A stretch of 64,000 bases of DNA from Luteolibacter algae (GTDB lineage Bacteria; Verrucomicrobiota; Verrucomicrobiia; Verrucomicrobiales; Akkermansiaceae). Where the stretch lies: positions 1 to 64,000 of the forward strand of contig NZ_JBHUIT010000008.1 of NCBI RefSeq assembly GCF_042683045.1, read 5' to 3'. The position numbers and the translations under genes are program-made. The notes below the pieces were generated by a model. That model had not been told where the DNA came from. It saw only the letters and a list, made by a program, of their open reading frames with translations, and did not search any database. Positions 27,564-36,523 of this stretch are shown here, in pieces (position 1 is the stretch's first letter; each line of letters begins with the position of its first letter).

Positions 27564-28301
27564 TTATTCTCCATGGACTAGCGTGCCAATCGGCTGGGAG
27601 CGGAGTGCGTGGGAGAGATTTCCATTCGGACCGAGATCAAAGATAACGATCGGGATATCATTATCCATGCAGAGGCTGAAAGCTGTTGCGTCCATAACAT
27701 TGAGGCGGTTTTCCAAACAATGCTGGAAGGTAACGGTATCGAATCTTTTTGCATCCGGATTCTTGCGGGGATCCGAGCAATAGACGCCATCGACCTGTGT
27801 GGCTTTCAGGATCACATCCGCGCCCATCTCACTGGCCCGTAGAGCTGCCGTGGTATCTGTGGAAAAAAATGGGCTGCCAGTGCCCGCAGCAAAGATGATC
27901 ACCGTTCCTTTGTCGAGCTGGTGCTCAGCTTTCCTTCTGATGAAAGGCTCGGCCACGTTCTTCATCTCAATGGCAGACATAACTGTGCATTTCACGCCGA
28001 TATGGGAAAGCGCACCTTCTATCGCGAGCGCATTCATCACGGTAGCGAGCATGCCCACATAATCCGCAGTTGCACGGTCCATACCCCGGGCTGACGCACT
28101 TGCGCCGCGCCAGAAATTGCCACCTCCCACCACGATACCAAGCTGCAGTCCGGTATCGATGGCTTCTTTGATTTCCGAGGCAATCCGTTGAACAATTTCC
28201 GGAGAAATATTATCGGTGGAGCCCGGCTCGCGGAGGGCTTCTCCGCTGAGCTTTAGAATGGCGCGTTTGAATGGGCGGGGATCTTTGGAAGGAGTAGGCA
28301 T
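27564..28301 (-). CDS. pyrH: UMP kinase
   Basis: A protein of about 245 residues that phosphorylates UMP to UDP. Landmarks are KRAILKLSGEAL near the N-terminus, GIVVGGGNFWRGASAS, and DRATADYVGMLATVMNALAI. The amino-acid-kinase fold is complete. I chose the ATG at 28301 (MPTPSKDPRPFKRAILK) over an earlier in-frame ATG at 28352, because family members have short N-termini. It is co-transcribed with frr downstream. Confidence 0.97.
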   Translation of the reverse strand: MPTPSKDPRPFKRAILKLSGEALREPGSTDNISPEIVQRIASEIKEAIDTGLQLGIVVGGGNFWRGASASARGMDRATADYVGMLATVMNALAIEGALSHIGVKCTVMSAIEMKNVAEPFIRRKAEHQLDKGTVIIFAAGTGSPFFSTDTTAALRASEMGADVILKATQVDGVYCSDPRKNPDAKRFDTVTFQHCLENRLNVMDATAFSLCMDNDIPIVIFDLGPNGNLSHALRSQPIGTLVHGE

Positions 28302-28385
28302 GTCGATGTGAATAGAATGAACACCAAGCTCCAAACGTCCAACTCTGAACATTGATTGGACGAATTTTTTTTCGTGTCCGCCAGG

Positions 28386-28928
28386 TTACGGAGATGGCTC
28401 CAGCGTGAAGGTGACCTCCAAATCCTTAAGAGTGGCATTCTTTTCGGTAGTTCCATCGATGGCCACAGTCACTTTCAGAGGGTCTGTTTGAGGTTTGTGA
28501 TATTCCTCAAGGGTCCGCTGCAAGGCGACGAGGGTGAGCTTCAACAGCTGACGGCTGGTGATATCCACTTCCTGAGGAATTTCAAGTTCGCTGAGATTCA
28601 TGGTTACCAGCAAGCCTTCTTCCGTCATTTGCGCGGCAATCCCGACATTGCAGAGAACCAGGAGATTCGATTCCGATACCCGATAGTTTGGGTTGTTTGT
28701 AGGGATGAGATGAGGGGTGCGTATGGCCTCCACCAGAACCTCGGGAAATGCACCGGTGAGAGCCATCGGACGTGGAAGGACGGTTGCCTGCAGAGCTTCC
28801 CCGGTATCGGAAATGATATCGTCAACATCGGTTCCATGGAGGCTGAGAGGTTCGTGGACCGGAATGACGGAAATTGTCGTGGCAAAGAGTTTAGCGGTGA
28901 ACAGGAGAAATAGAACTGCGGTTTTCAC
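28386..28928 (-). CDS. Secreted protein of unknown function
   Basis: A protein of about 180 residues starting from a GTG at 28928 that is preceded by a GAGG ribosome-binding site. The N-terminus MKTAVLFLLFTAKLFA is a clear signal peptide, so the mature form starts near TTISV. The rest is a mixed alpha/beta domain with no motif I recognise; the segment VTMNLSELEIPQEVDI is typical of its beta-rich stretches. It lies 84 nt upstream of pyrH on the same strand. An upstream in-frame ATG at 29012 would disrupt the signal peptide and was rejected. Confidence 0.7.
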   Translation of the reverse strand: MKTAVLFLLFTAKLFATTISVIPVHEPLSLHGTDVDDIISDTGEALQATVLPRPMALTGAFPEVLVEAIRTPHLIPTNNPNYRVSESNLLVLCNVGIAAQMTEEGLLVTMNLSELEIPQEVDITSRQLLKLTLVALQRTLEEYHKPQTDPLKVTVAIDGTTEKNATLKDLEVTFTLEPSP

Positions 28929-29010
28929 TCCTCTATGATGTGGTAATTTTGTTTCCGTTGGAAGAATGGAAACCCTATGGAAGCATTTTTTGGCAAAGTC
29001 GACAAAGCAC

Positions 29011-29042
29011 AAAAAAGCCGCCTGTCGTTTCGGACAGGCGGC
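29011..29042 (-). terminator. Intrinsic terminator after rplT
   Basis: A perfect 10-bp stem GCCGCCTGTC / GACAGGCGGC (29017-29026 with 29033-29042) and a 6-nt loop. A T6 run on the minus strand (A6 at 29011-29016) follows. It lies about 50 nt downstream of rplT. Confidence 0.88.
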
Positions 29043-29090
29043 TGATGATTTTTTACTCAGTGTCTTTGAAGACCAAGTGAGAAGCTCAAG

Positions 29091-29465
29091 TTAAGAAGCT
29101 TTTGCCTTGTTCTCCAGCGCTTGTTTCGCTTGCGCGACAATGGCTGAGAAGGCGGCAGGATCTGTAATCGCGAGATCGGAGAGGATCTTGCGGTCAGCTT
29201 CGATACCGGCAGCTTTAAGACCTTCGATGAAACGGGAGTAGCTCATTCCTTCCGCACGAACAGCAGCGTTGATACGCTGAGTCCAGAGACGGCGGAATTG
29301 ACCCTTACGTTTTTTACGGTCGCGATATTCGTATTGTTGCGCTTTACGGACAGCGTCCTTGGCGTAACGGAAGAGCTTCGAGCGGAAACCGCGGAAGCCC
29401 TTTGCCCGAAGAAGCGTCCGCTTGCGGCGGGCGCGACTTGCTGGGGAATTTGTGGCTCTTGGCAT
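29091..29465 (-). CDS. rplT: Ribosomal protein bL20
   Basis: A 124-residue, very basic protein of the large ribosomal subunit. Landmarks are SRARRKRTLLRAKGFRGFRS, YEYRDRKKRKGQFRRLWTQR and NAAVRAEGMSYSRFIEGL. It is needed for early assembly of the 50S subunit and in many bacteria also autoregulates its own operon. It is 144 nt downstream of rpmI on the same strand; infC, often the first gene of this operon, is not adjacent here. Confidence 0.98.
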   Translation of the reverse strand: MPRATNSPASRARRKRTLLRAKGFRGFRSKLFRYAKDAVRKAQQYEYRDRKKRKGQFRRLWTQRINAAVRAEGMSYSRFIEGLKAAGIEADRKILSDLAITDPAAFSAIVAQAKQALENKAKAS

Positions 29466-29609
29466 TGTATACTTAGGTTATGAACAAGTCGTTATTTACA
29501 TATCTTCCACAGTCTCACCTGTTCGTGTTTCCGGGATTTTTCCGGATCAGGCTGTGTGAAGACCGTCCGAGACGCGGACGGGGGCGTTAGCAGTCGATTC
29601 CTCTTCTAA

Positions 29610-29819
29610 TTAATGGAAAGGAAGGTTCTCTTTGACATTTTTGATGTCAGCAGCCGAAACAAGGCCAGCTTTACCGAGAGCGCGTTTGCGCTTGCGGCTC
29701 TTGCTTTGCAGCAAGTGGCGTTTTCCTTGATGGCGGCGAAGGACCTTCCCTGTGCCGGTTACTTTGAAGCGTTTGGCGACAGCCTTACGTGTTTTTGCTT
29801 TTCCTCCTACTCGTGGCAT
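29610..29819 (-). CDS. rpmI: Ribosomal protein bL35
   Basis: A 69-residue, Lys/Arg-rich protein of the 50S subunit with KVTGTGKVLRRHQGKRHLLQ and KSRKRKRALGKA, typical of bL35. The usual infC-rpmI-rplT order is here reduced to rpmI-rplT. The 144 nt between rpmI and rplT are longer than usual and could hold an attenuation or L20-binding element, but I could not identify a specific structure. Confidence 0.97.
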   Translation of the reverse strand: MPRVGGKAKTRKAVAKRFKVTGTGKVLRRHQGKRHLLQSKSRKRKRALGKAGLVSAADIKNVKENLPFH

Positions 29820-29950
29820 GGGGCGCGAAAACTACCCGGGGTGATATGATTGGCAAGTCAAAATTAGACCGAATGTTGAAAAAAATGGAATCGACGTTAG
29901 GATCGCACCATTCCCTCCGTGAATTTCGGATCCGATGAAACGGATGGAGC

Positions 29951-29986
29951 AAAAAAAAGCCCCGCAGGGAATTACCACTGCGGGGC
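29951..29986 (-). terminator. Intrinsic terminator after the RlpA-like gene
   Basis: A 9-bp stem GCCCCGCAG / CTGCGGGGC (29959-29967 with 29978-29986). A T8 run on the minus strand (A8 at 29951-29958) follows. It lies about 42 nt after the RlpA-like stop codon and upstream of rpmI. Confidence 0.88.
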
Positions 29987-30027
29987 GAAGAGAATGACGA
30001 AAGGATAATTCGAAACTTCGAGTCGGA

Positions 30028-30471
30028 TTATTGTTCGGATTTATCGAGAACTTCGATTTTCACCGGAACTACTCCGTTTTTTACGAACCCGAGTTTTTCC
30101 GCGGTTCCAATGGTGACATCGATGATACGTCCTTTGATATAAGGCCCACGGTCATTGATCGTAACCACTTCGGATTTGTTGTTGTTCATATTGATTACCC
30201 GCACTTTCGTGCCCATTGGAAGCGTCTTGTGGGCAGCGGTCGGCGCCTCATTGCGGAGGCGTTCGCCGCTCGCGGTGGCTGTTCCGTAATTGGTTTTGAT
30301 GGAATACCAAGAGGCTTTACCCTGTTGCACAGACTTCACCTGATACGGATCCTGCTTCGCTTTTGCAAGAGCAACTGAGTTCGCATTGCTGGTATTCGCG
30401 CAGCTTGGAATGAGGACGAGACTAACGAGAGCCAGCATCGCGGACTTGAATTTCCGTGTGTGTTTCTTCAT
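30028..30471 (-). CDS. rlpA: RlpA-like septal ring lytic transglycosylase family lipoprotein
   Basis: A 147-residue protein with an N-terminal signal (MKKHTRKFKSAMLALVSLVL) and a probable lipobox, IPSC at about residues 22-25. The rest is the double-psi beta-barrel domain: GKASWYSIKTNYGTATASGE, the TNDRGPY-like sequence VTINDRGPYIKGRIIDV, and LGFVKNGVVPVKIEVL. RlpA cleaves denuded peptidoglycan in some bacteria; in others it only binds. The C-terminal SPOR domain of classical RlpA is absent, so septal targeting by SPOR is not expected. Confidence 0.88.
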   Translation of the reverse strand: MKKHTRKFKSAMLALVSLVLIPSCANTSNANSVALAKAKQDPYQVKSVQQGKASWYSIKTNYGTATASGERLRNEAPTAAHKTLPMGTKVRVINMNNNKSEVVTINDRGPYIKGRIIDVTIGTAEKLGFVKNGVVPVKIEVLDKSEQ

Positions 30472-30815
30472 GTGTTTTATCCCCTTTGGGGCGGGCTCCT
30501 CTAAATTCGGTCTCAGGTATATGCAAGAAGAAAATTCAATGCGGATTCTTTGAAAAGGTTCCGGCTAGAAACGCGTAGAATATAGGCTCCACCTTTATCG
30601 GTAAGCGATACGATATGAAACGGATGGCAAAATGATCCGGAGAGCTTTAAATAAAAAACACAGTCTTTGCTGTCTTCCATCGACGAAATTTACTTCGGAG
30701 ATGTTAATTATTTCCCGTCGAGAAATAGAGATTTCCGTGATGTCCGGGTGATTGGCCAGAGCCGGTGGAATACGACCGATGAATCATCGGAAATAGTGGA
30801 CGTGTTGATGAAACT
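30472..30815. other. Divergent intergenic region
   Basis: A 344-nt space between the rlpA-like gene (minus) and the CaCA antiporter gene (plus), so it should hold two divergent promoters. I cannot assign sigma boxes with confidence and see no RNA structure or repeat. Confidence 0.4.
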
Positions 30816-31919
30816 GTGGAAAACATCCGCGCGATGACGCTTACCATTATATTACTGATCCTGGGCCTCGCGCTTTTGGTATTTGCCGCTGATTGGCTAG
30901 TCAAAGGGGCTGCCAGTATTGCTGCCGCCGTAGGAATTTCCCCGTTGATCGTAGGCCTCACGGTCGTAGCGTTCGGAACTAGTGCGCCAGAACTGGCGGT
31001 TTCCGTGATGTCTGCCTTTCAAGGGCAGGCAGATCTAGCCGTCGGGAATGTGGTTGGGAGTAATATATTCAATATCCTGGTTGTTCTGGGTCTTTCCGCA
31101 CTGATCATTCCATTGATCGTCCACAGGCAGTTGATCCGGTTTGATCTGCCGGTGATGATTTTCCTATCGCTTCTGCTTTACTGGCTTTCCCGTGATGGAT
31201 CCATCTCACGTATCGACGGACTGATACTCTTTGCCATCGCGGTAGCTTATACCGTAGTGCTCATTCTTCAGTCAAAACGTGAAAAGAATTCCGCAGTTCT
31301 CACCGAGTATGAGGAGGAATATGGCAAGGCAACGGAAGACCCCAAGTGGTTGAAAAACCTTCTCCTCATCGCCCTCGGGATGGGCGGTCTGGTATTGGGC
31401 TCCAAGTGGTTGGTGGATGGTGCCGTGGAGATTGCGCGATTCTTCGGCGTTTCCGAGTTGATCATCGGCCTGACAATCGTATCCGTCGGCACCTCCTTGC
31501 CGGAGGTGGCCACATCGGTGGTGGCGGCAATGAAAGGCGAACGCGATATCGCTGTCGGGAATGTCGTCGGAAGCAATATATTCAATATTGTTACCGTTCT
31601 GGGGATATCCTCAATCGTGGCTCCAAATGGTATCCATGTGCCCGCGCAGGCGTTTGGCTTTGATCTCCCGGTGATGATCGCGGTTGCACTGGCGTCATTG
31701 CCGATCTTTTTCTATGGATACAAGATCGGCCGTGCGGGCGGGATCTTTTTCCTTGGTTTCTATGGCTCGTATATTGCTTATCTCATTCTGGAGGCTACCC
31801 AATCTGCCTTTTTCCCTCAATACCGTCATGCCATGTTGTCATATGTGGCACCAGCGGTTGCGGTGGGATTGCTGATTGTCTTGATTCGTGCGATCAAACA
31901 AGGGAAAAACCTCGCCTAG
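30816..31919 (+). CDS. CaCA family sodium/calcium antiporter (YrbG-like)
   Basis: A 367-residue membrane protein with about 10 helices and two alpha-repeats. The first has LTVVAFGTSAPELAVSVMSA and GNVVGSNIFNILVVLG; the second has GLTIVSVGTSLPEVATSVVA and GNVVGSNIFNIVTVLG. These line the cation path of Ca2+/Na+ exchangers. A hydrophilic loop of about 40 residues separates the halves. The start may be the GTG at 30816 or the ATG at 30834; the latter begins directly at the first helix. The protein acts in the inner membrane. Ion specificity is by family, not proven. Confidence 0.92.
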   Translation: MENIRAMTLTIILLILGLALLVFAADWLVKGAASIAAAVGISPLIVGLTVVAFGTSAPELAVSVMSAFQGQADLAVGNVVGSNIFNILVVLGLSALIIPLIVHRQLIRFDLPVMIFLSLLLYWLSRDGSISRIDGLILFAIAVAYTVVLILQSKREKNSAVLTEYEEEYGKATEDPKWLKNLLLIALGMGGLVLGSKWLVDGAVEIARFFGVSELIIGLTIVSVGTSLPEVATSVVAAMKGERDIAVGNVVGSNIFNIVTVLGISSIVAPNGIHVPAQAFGFDLPVMIAVALASLPIFFYGYKIGRAGGIFFLGFYGSYIAYLILEATQSAFFPQYRHAMLSYVAPAVAVGLLIVLIRAIKQGKNLA

Positions 31920-31986
31920 ACATTCTTCGCAAGCCGTCTAGGTTTTCTCACCCGGAAATAAAAATACTCACCGGCCGACACCCACC

Positions 31987-34347
31987 ATGTCCGACTCAAA
32001 AAATAATATTCCACAGCCACCCAACTCGAACCGCCCTTCCGGAGATAATAACGGATTCAACTGGCGTGTCCTTGCCCTTTTCAGCCTGGCTTTAGTAATT
32101 CTTGGCGTTGCCTTTTTCGGACCGCAGATGAATCCGCAGGCCAAGACTCTTAGCTATTCGGAGTTTCGCCAAACATTGGATCAGGATCGTGTGATTCTCG
32201 ATAATCCCGAAAAGCCTCTGAAAGTCGTCACCAGCGATACCGCTTTGGATGCGACGATTTCCGGCTGGGTGAAGGCTCCACTCGAAAAACCGGAGAATCC
32301 TGAGATCAAAACCTCCGACTTCAGAGTCCCAGTTAATCTCGGACTTCAGAGTGAGGAGATTCGGGAACTGATGGGAGATAATATCCGGATGGAAGAAATT
32401 TCCGATAGTGGTGAAGCCCCTCTTGAAGGAGACGTAGAGACGCTCTCCCTCGCTCAGTTCCGCAAGGCGAAAGCTCTTGGTGAGATCAAAGAAGGTGACC
32501 TGATCAATCCCCTGCGTATTTTGATGACCGACGGGAATGCAAACGCGGTCATCGTTGGTAAAAGGGAAACGATCACCAACATGCAGGAGGCAAAGGATAG
32601 CGAAGGCCACAAAATCGAGCCAATGCCGTTTAATGTCAGTGTCGATTCCACAATCCTGGGCAGCGAGCTCCGCGAGCTACTCAAGGACAAGGCACAATAT
32701 GTCCGGAAGTCTGACTATCTCAGCAAAGCGCTGTTTACATTCCTTCCCTTCCTGCTGGTGATCCTTCTTTTGTTCTTCCTTTTCCGTCAGCAGATGAAAT
32801 CGGCTGGTCGTGGTGCAATGTCTTTCGGTAAATCCAAGGCGCGTCTTCTCACGATGGACCGGAACAAAGTGACGTTCAAAGACGTCGCCGGTATTCAAGA
32901 AGCCAAGGAAGAGCTTTTTGAAATTGTGGACTTCCTTCGTGACCCCAAAAAGTTTCAGAAGCTCGGCGGCTCCATCCCGAAAGGTGTATTGATGGTTGGC
33001 TCTCCGGGAACCGGTAAGACACTTTTGGCACGTGCGATTGCCGGAGAGGCAGATGTCCCGTTCTTTTCGATTTCGGGCTCGGACTTTGTCGAAATGTTTG
33101 TCGGTGTGGGTGCTTCCCGCGTGCGTGACATGTTTGAACAGGGAAAGAAAAATGCGCCTTGCCTTATCTTCATCGATGAGATCGATGCCGTAGGGCGCCA
33201 CCGTGGCCATGGCATGGGAGGAGGACACGATGAGCGTGAGCAAACGCTCAACCAACTTCTTGTTGAGATGGATGGATTCGATACGCAGGAGGGTGTGATT
33301 ATTATCGCTGCTACCAACCGGCCTGATGTTCTCGATCCTGCATTGCTCCGTCCGGGACGTTTCGACCGTCAGGTCAGCGTTTCTCTCCCTGATGTGAACG
33401 GACGAGAAGAGATCCTTCGCGTTCATGTGAAAAAAATCAAATTGGCTGCCAATACCGATCTCGCGACGATTGCCAGAGGCACTCCGGGATTCTCAGGTGC
33501 GGAATTGGCAAATCTTGTCAATGAGGCTGCTCTACTGGCAGCGCGTAAAGGTTTGTCCGCGGTGACTCTGGCTGAGATGGAAGAGGCCAGGGACAAGGTC
33601 CGGTGGGGTCGGGAGCGTCGCTCGCTGGCTATGTCCGACAAGGAAAAAGTGGGGACGGCATGGCATGAAGCAGGCCATGCTTACCTGAACATGGTTCTTC
33701 CTCATACCCATCCACTCCACAAGGTTACAATCATCCCGCGGGGCCCTTATCTTGGCGCGACGATGTATCTGCCGGACGGAGATAAATACTCGACCCAAAA
33801 GAAAGAAGCCTTGGCCAATCTTATTGTCACTATGGGAGGGCGTATCGCGGAAGCTTTCCATTCCGATGATGTTTCCAACGGCGCTTCCGGAGACATCCGC
33901 CAAGCGACTTCGCTTGCGCGTAATATGGTCTGTGAGTGGGGTATGTCCGACAAATTGGGAATGGTCGAATACGGAGAAGGAGAGAACCCTGTTTTCCTTG
34001 CCCGGGACATGAACAAGAGCCGGAATTACTCCGAAGAGACCGCCAGAGTTATCGACGCTGAAATTAAGAAGTTCATTGATGATGCCTACGAAGAGGCAAC
34101 TAGCATCCTTACCCGGGATCGCGATATCGTCGAAAAGATAGCATTGGCTCTTTTGGAATACGAGACGCTGGATGCCTCGCACCTCCGGGATATCATTGAT
34201 CATGGAGAAATGCGCAATCCACCGAGTGCGCCAAAGCCCCCGCCGATCCCAGACGATCTTTCCAAGAAACCTTCATCCAAGAAGGTGGAGGACGAGCGTC
34301 CGGAAGACGATGGCCCACTTCCAGGAGTGGTCGGAGCTCCAGCCTAG
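31987..34347 (+). CDS. ftsH: ATP-dependent zinc metalloprotease FtsH
   Basis: A 786-residue membrane AAA+ protease that degrades unassembled membrane proteins and short-lived cytosolic regulators. It has two membrane helices (about 24-42 and 248-268) around a periplasmic domain that is longer than in E. coli. The Walker A motif is at residues 338-345 (GSPGTGKT), Walker B is FIDEIDAVGRHRG, and ATTNRPD-type sensor/arginine-finger sequences are present. The zinc site is HEAGH at His560-Glu561-His564. The C-terminal 55 residues are Pro/Lys/Asp-rich and probably disordered. It follows the antiporter by 67 nt and ends at a strong terminator. Confidence 0.98.
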   Translation: MSDSKNNIPQPPNSNRPSGDNNGFNWRVLALFSLALVILGVAFFGPQMNPQAKTLSYSEFRQTLDQDRVILDNPEKPLKVVTSDTALDATISGWVKAPLEKPENPEIKTSDFRVPVNLGLQSEEIRELMGDNIRMEEISDSGEAPLEGDVETLSLAQFRKAKALGEIKEGDLINPLRILMTDGNANAVIVGKRETITNMQEAKDSEGHKIEPMPFNVSVDSTILGSELRELLKDKAQYVRKSDYLSKALFTFLPFLLVILLLFFLFRQQMKSAGRGAMSFGKSKARLLTMDRNKVTFKDVAGIQEAKEELFEIVDFLRDPKKFQKLGGSIPKGVLMVGSPGTGKTLLARAIAGEADVPFFSISGSDFVEMFVGVGASRVRDMFEQGKKNAPCLIFIDEIDAVGRHRGHGMGGGHDEREQTLNQLLVEMDGFDTQEGVIIIAATNRPDVLDPALLRPGRFDRQVSVSLPDVNGREEILRVHVKKIKLAANTDLATIARGTPGFSGAELANLVNEAALLAARKGLSAVTLAEMEEARDKVRWGRERRSLAMSDKEKVGTAWHEAGHAYLNMVLPHTHPLHKVTIIPRGPYLGATMYLPDGDKYSTQKKEALANLIVTMGGRIAEAFHSDDVSNGASGDIRQATSLARNMVCEWGMSDKLGMVEYGEGENPVFLARDMNKSRNYSEETARVIDAEIKKFIDDAYEEATSILTRDRDIVEKIALALLEYETLDASHLRDIIDHGEMRNPPSAPKPPPIPDDLSKKPSSKKVEDERPEDDGPLPGVVGAPA

Positions 34348-34374
34348 GCTGTCCGATTACAGAGATTATAAAGG

Positions 34375-34404
34375 ACCGTCCGCATATCGCGGGCGGTTTT
34401 TTTT
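34375..34404 (+). terminator. Intrinsic terminator after ftsH
   Basis: A 9-bp stem ACCGTCCGC / GCGGGCGGT (34375-34383 with 34389-34397, one G-U pair) with a 5-nt loop, followed by a T8 run. It lies between the convergent ftsH and lpxB genes. Confidence 0.9.
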
Positions 34405-34425
34405 GTTTTGGGGATCGAGAGATTT

Positions 34426-35550
34426 TCAGCGATTCAGCCAGTCGGATACCCGCTCTGCAGCCCGGCGATGTGTGCCGGGATCGCCCAGCTTCTCACTTAC
34501 CTCGCTCAATCGTTTCATCAATTCTTCCCGCTTTTGATCATTCGAAAGGAGATCGCGCACCCAGTCGCCCACTTCCTGGGCACAGGCATCCGCTTGGATA
34601 AATTCCTCCACGACTTTTTCTCCGGCGAGGATATTCACAAGACCGATGTATTTGATTTTCACCAGCATCCTACCAAGGAAATAGGTGGTCCAAGCCATCT
34701 TGTAGACGAGACAATATGGCAGTCCGAAGGTGGCAGCCTCCAAGGTGGCGGTGCCACTTGCGATAATACCACAGGCAGCGGTCTGCATGAGTTTGTGGCT
34801 ACCTCCATTCGTAAGCGTGATCCAATCACTGGCATTTGCCTCAGCAATCATTTTCCGCATGGTGATGGCAAGTTTGGGAGTGGCAGCGGGGACGGAAAAA
34901 ACCAGATCGTGACGCCACGTGCGCAACCTTGCGGCTGTCTCAATCATCATGGGAAAAAGCTTGGCGATTTCTCGTTCCCGGCTACCCGGAAACAATCCTA
35001 TGAGATTCTCTATCCGTTTGCCTTCGCAACGCTCCTGGGCCAGCTCATCGACGAGTGGATGACCGACGTGCGTGGTTTTCAGCCCGGCGTCCTGGAAAAT
35101 CGGTTGCTCGAAAGGAAAGAGGCAGAGCATCTCATCAAGAAGTTCCACCATCTTCGGAATGCGTTTTTTGTTCCAGGCCCAGACCTGCGGGCTGATATAG
35201 TAAACCTGCCTGACCTGAGGTAGAGCTTCTTTTACCGATTTCGCGAAACGTAGGTTGAATCCCGGATAATCTACCAAAAGCAGAACATCTGGTTGAACAG
35301 TCTTGATTTCAGTCATCATTTTCTCGAACTGTTCTTTAAACCATCCGTAACGTTTGAGGACTTCGATCACGCCCATGACAGCAGCATCTTCCACCCAGTT
35401 GTTGATTTTTCCTCCGCTGACTTCATACATTTCCGGGCCTCCCGCTCCAAAGATTTCCAAATCGGCGTGCATGGTGCTCAGTTCACGCAACAATCCAGCC
35501 GCATGCGCGTCTCCACTCATTTCCCCCGCTACAACATAAATCCTCTTCAC
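34426..35550 (-). CDS. lpxB: Lipid-A-disaccharide synthase
   Basis: A protein of about 374 residues that joins UDP-2,3-diacylglucosamine and lipid X to form the lipid A disaccharide at the inner membrane. Landmarks are VVAGEMSGDAHAAGLLREL at the N-terminus, LLLVDYPGFNLRFAK, and FPGSREREIAKLFPMM. The C-terminal donor-site region has GIIASGTATLEAATFGLP. The GTG at 35550 (MKRIYVVAGE) matches the family start; an upstream TTG at 35568 is less likely. It proves an LPS-type outer membrane. Confidence 0.96.
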   Translation of the reverse strand: MKRIYVVAGEMSGDAHAAGLLRELSTMHADLEIFGAGGPEMYEVSGGKINNWVEDAAVMGVIEVLKRYGWFKEQFEKMMTEIKTVQPDVLLLVDYPGFNLRFAKSVKEALPQVRQVYYISPQVWAWNKKRIPKMVELLDEMLCLFPFEQPIFQDAGLKTTHVGHPLVDELAQERCEGKRIENLIGLFPGSREREIAKLFPMMIETAARLRTWRHDLVFSVPAATPKLAITMRKMIAEANASDWITLTNGGSHKLMQTAACGIIASGTATLEAATFGLPYCLVYKMAWTTYFLGRMLVKIKYIGLVNILAGEKVVEEFIQADACAQEVGDWVRDLLSNDQKREELMKRLSEVSEKLGDPGTHRRAAERVSDWLNR

Positions 35551-35660
35551 AGAAAAAAATCTACCCAATTGAGCGTATAGCCTTCAACCTCCAATGCAGT
35601 CGCATTACTGAGTAAAATATTTCCAAACAATTATCCACCTTCGTCACATAACGAATCCAA

Positions 35661-36428
35661 ATGAAACTCTTTCTTATATTAATAGGCATGGTTGCCGCCG
35701 GCTTTCTCGGTTATTCGTTCGAGCCGCAATTACGCCAGCAACTTACCGGGAAGTCTCCTTCCGCCGGGATGGAGGATGCGGAGGCGCCCGATCCCGAAAA
35801 AATCGTGATCAACACGACTGCTCCTTCTTCCACAATCGATCCCGCAAGTTACTCCGCCGATCAACTTCCTGAGAAAATTCAGCTAAAATCAGACGCGGAA
35901 GTCTCCAATGAGAACGGGGATCTGAAAATGACGATCACTGCGGGAAACAAGGTGAATCTCATCAGACTCGAAGGTCAGAACGTCGTGATTAGCCCGGGAG
36001 CCGGACCTTTCGAGGGAACAGTGCCGATTAGTCAGACGGACCTGATTGAGCAGTTGACGGCACTTGGAGCAGCACCGAAGGCGGAGGCGGATATGACAGT
36101 TGACGAACCGGTGGCCGAAGAGCCTGAAAAAGCTGAGACCGAGAGTAATCCGGTGCCTAAGGCGCCAAGTGGTCCGGTGGATATAGTGGCGGTTATGCAA
36201 TCCAGCATTAAAAATGGTGAGATCAAAGAATTCACTTTTGACAAAGTGCTGGACTGGAGTGCGAACGAAGAGCCGGAAACCATTGATGGCGAGTCTTATC
36301 AGACAGGAATCGCTTCATATAAGGCGGAAACAGTCTTCGGCGTGAAAACTATCCAGGCCAAGGCTCTGATCAAGGATGGAGCGGTCGTGCGTTGGTTGTG
36401 GCCCAAAAGTGGTTTGGAAATCGAGTAG
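35661..36428 (+). CDS. Membrane-anchored or secreted protein of unknown function
   Basis: A 255-residue protein with an N-terminal hydrophobic segment (about residues 3-20) that may be an uncleaved signal anchor. A Pro/Ala/Glu-rich spacer (25-75) follows, then a beta-rich stretch with NLIRLEGQNVVISPG, an acidic linker (about 140-170), and a C-terminal domain near FGVKTIQAKALIKDGAVVRW. I do not recognise the family. It is 95 nt upstream of dprA (measured from the chosen dprA start) and 110 nt from the divergent lpxB start. Confidence 0.7.
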   Translation: MKLFLILIGMVAAGFLGYSFEPQLRQQLTGKSPSAGMEDAEAPDPEKIVINTTAPSSTIDPASYSADQLPEKIQLKSDAEVSNENGDLKMTITAGNKVNLIRLEGQNVVISPGAGPFEGTVPISQTDLIEQLTALGAAPKAEADMTVDEPVAEEPEKAETESNPVPKAPSGPVDIVAVMQSSIKNGEIKEFTFDKVLDWSANEEPETIDGESYQTGIASYKAETVFGVKTIQAKALIKDGAVVRWLWPKSGLEIE

Positions 36429-36523
36429 GCAACCGGTTCCCGTGAGCCAGGATGGATCCCTGCCTCTTCTCAAAAATACTTCTGTGCTGGGAGTATGATG
36501 TGGATCATGCTCTAACAAATTCA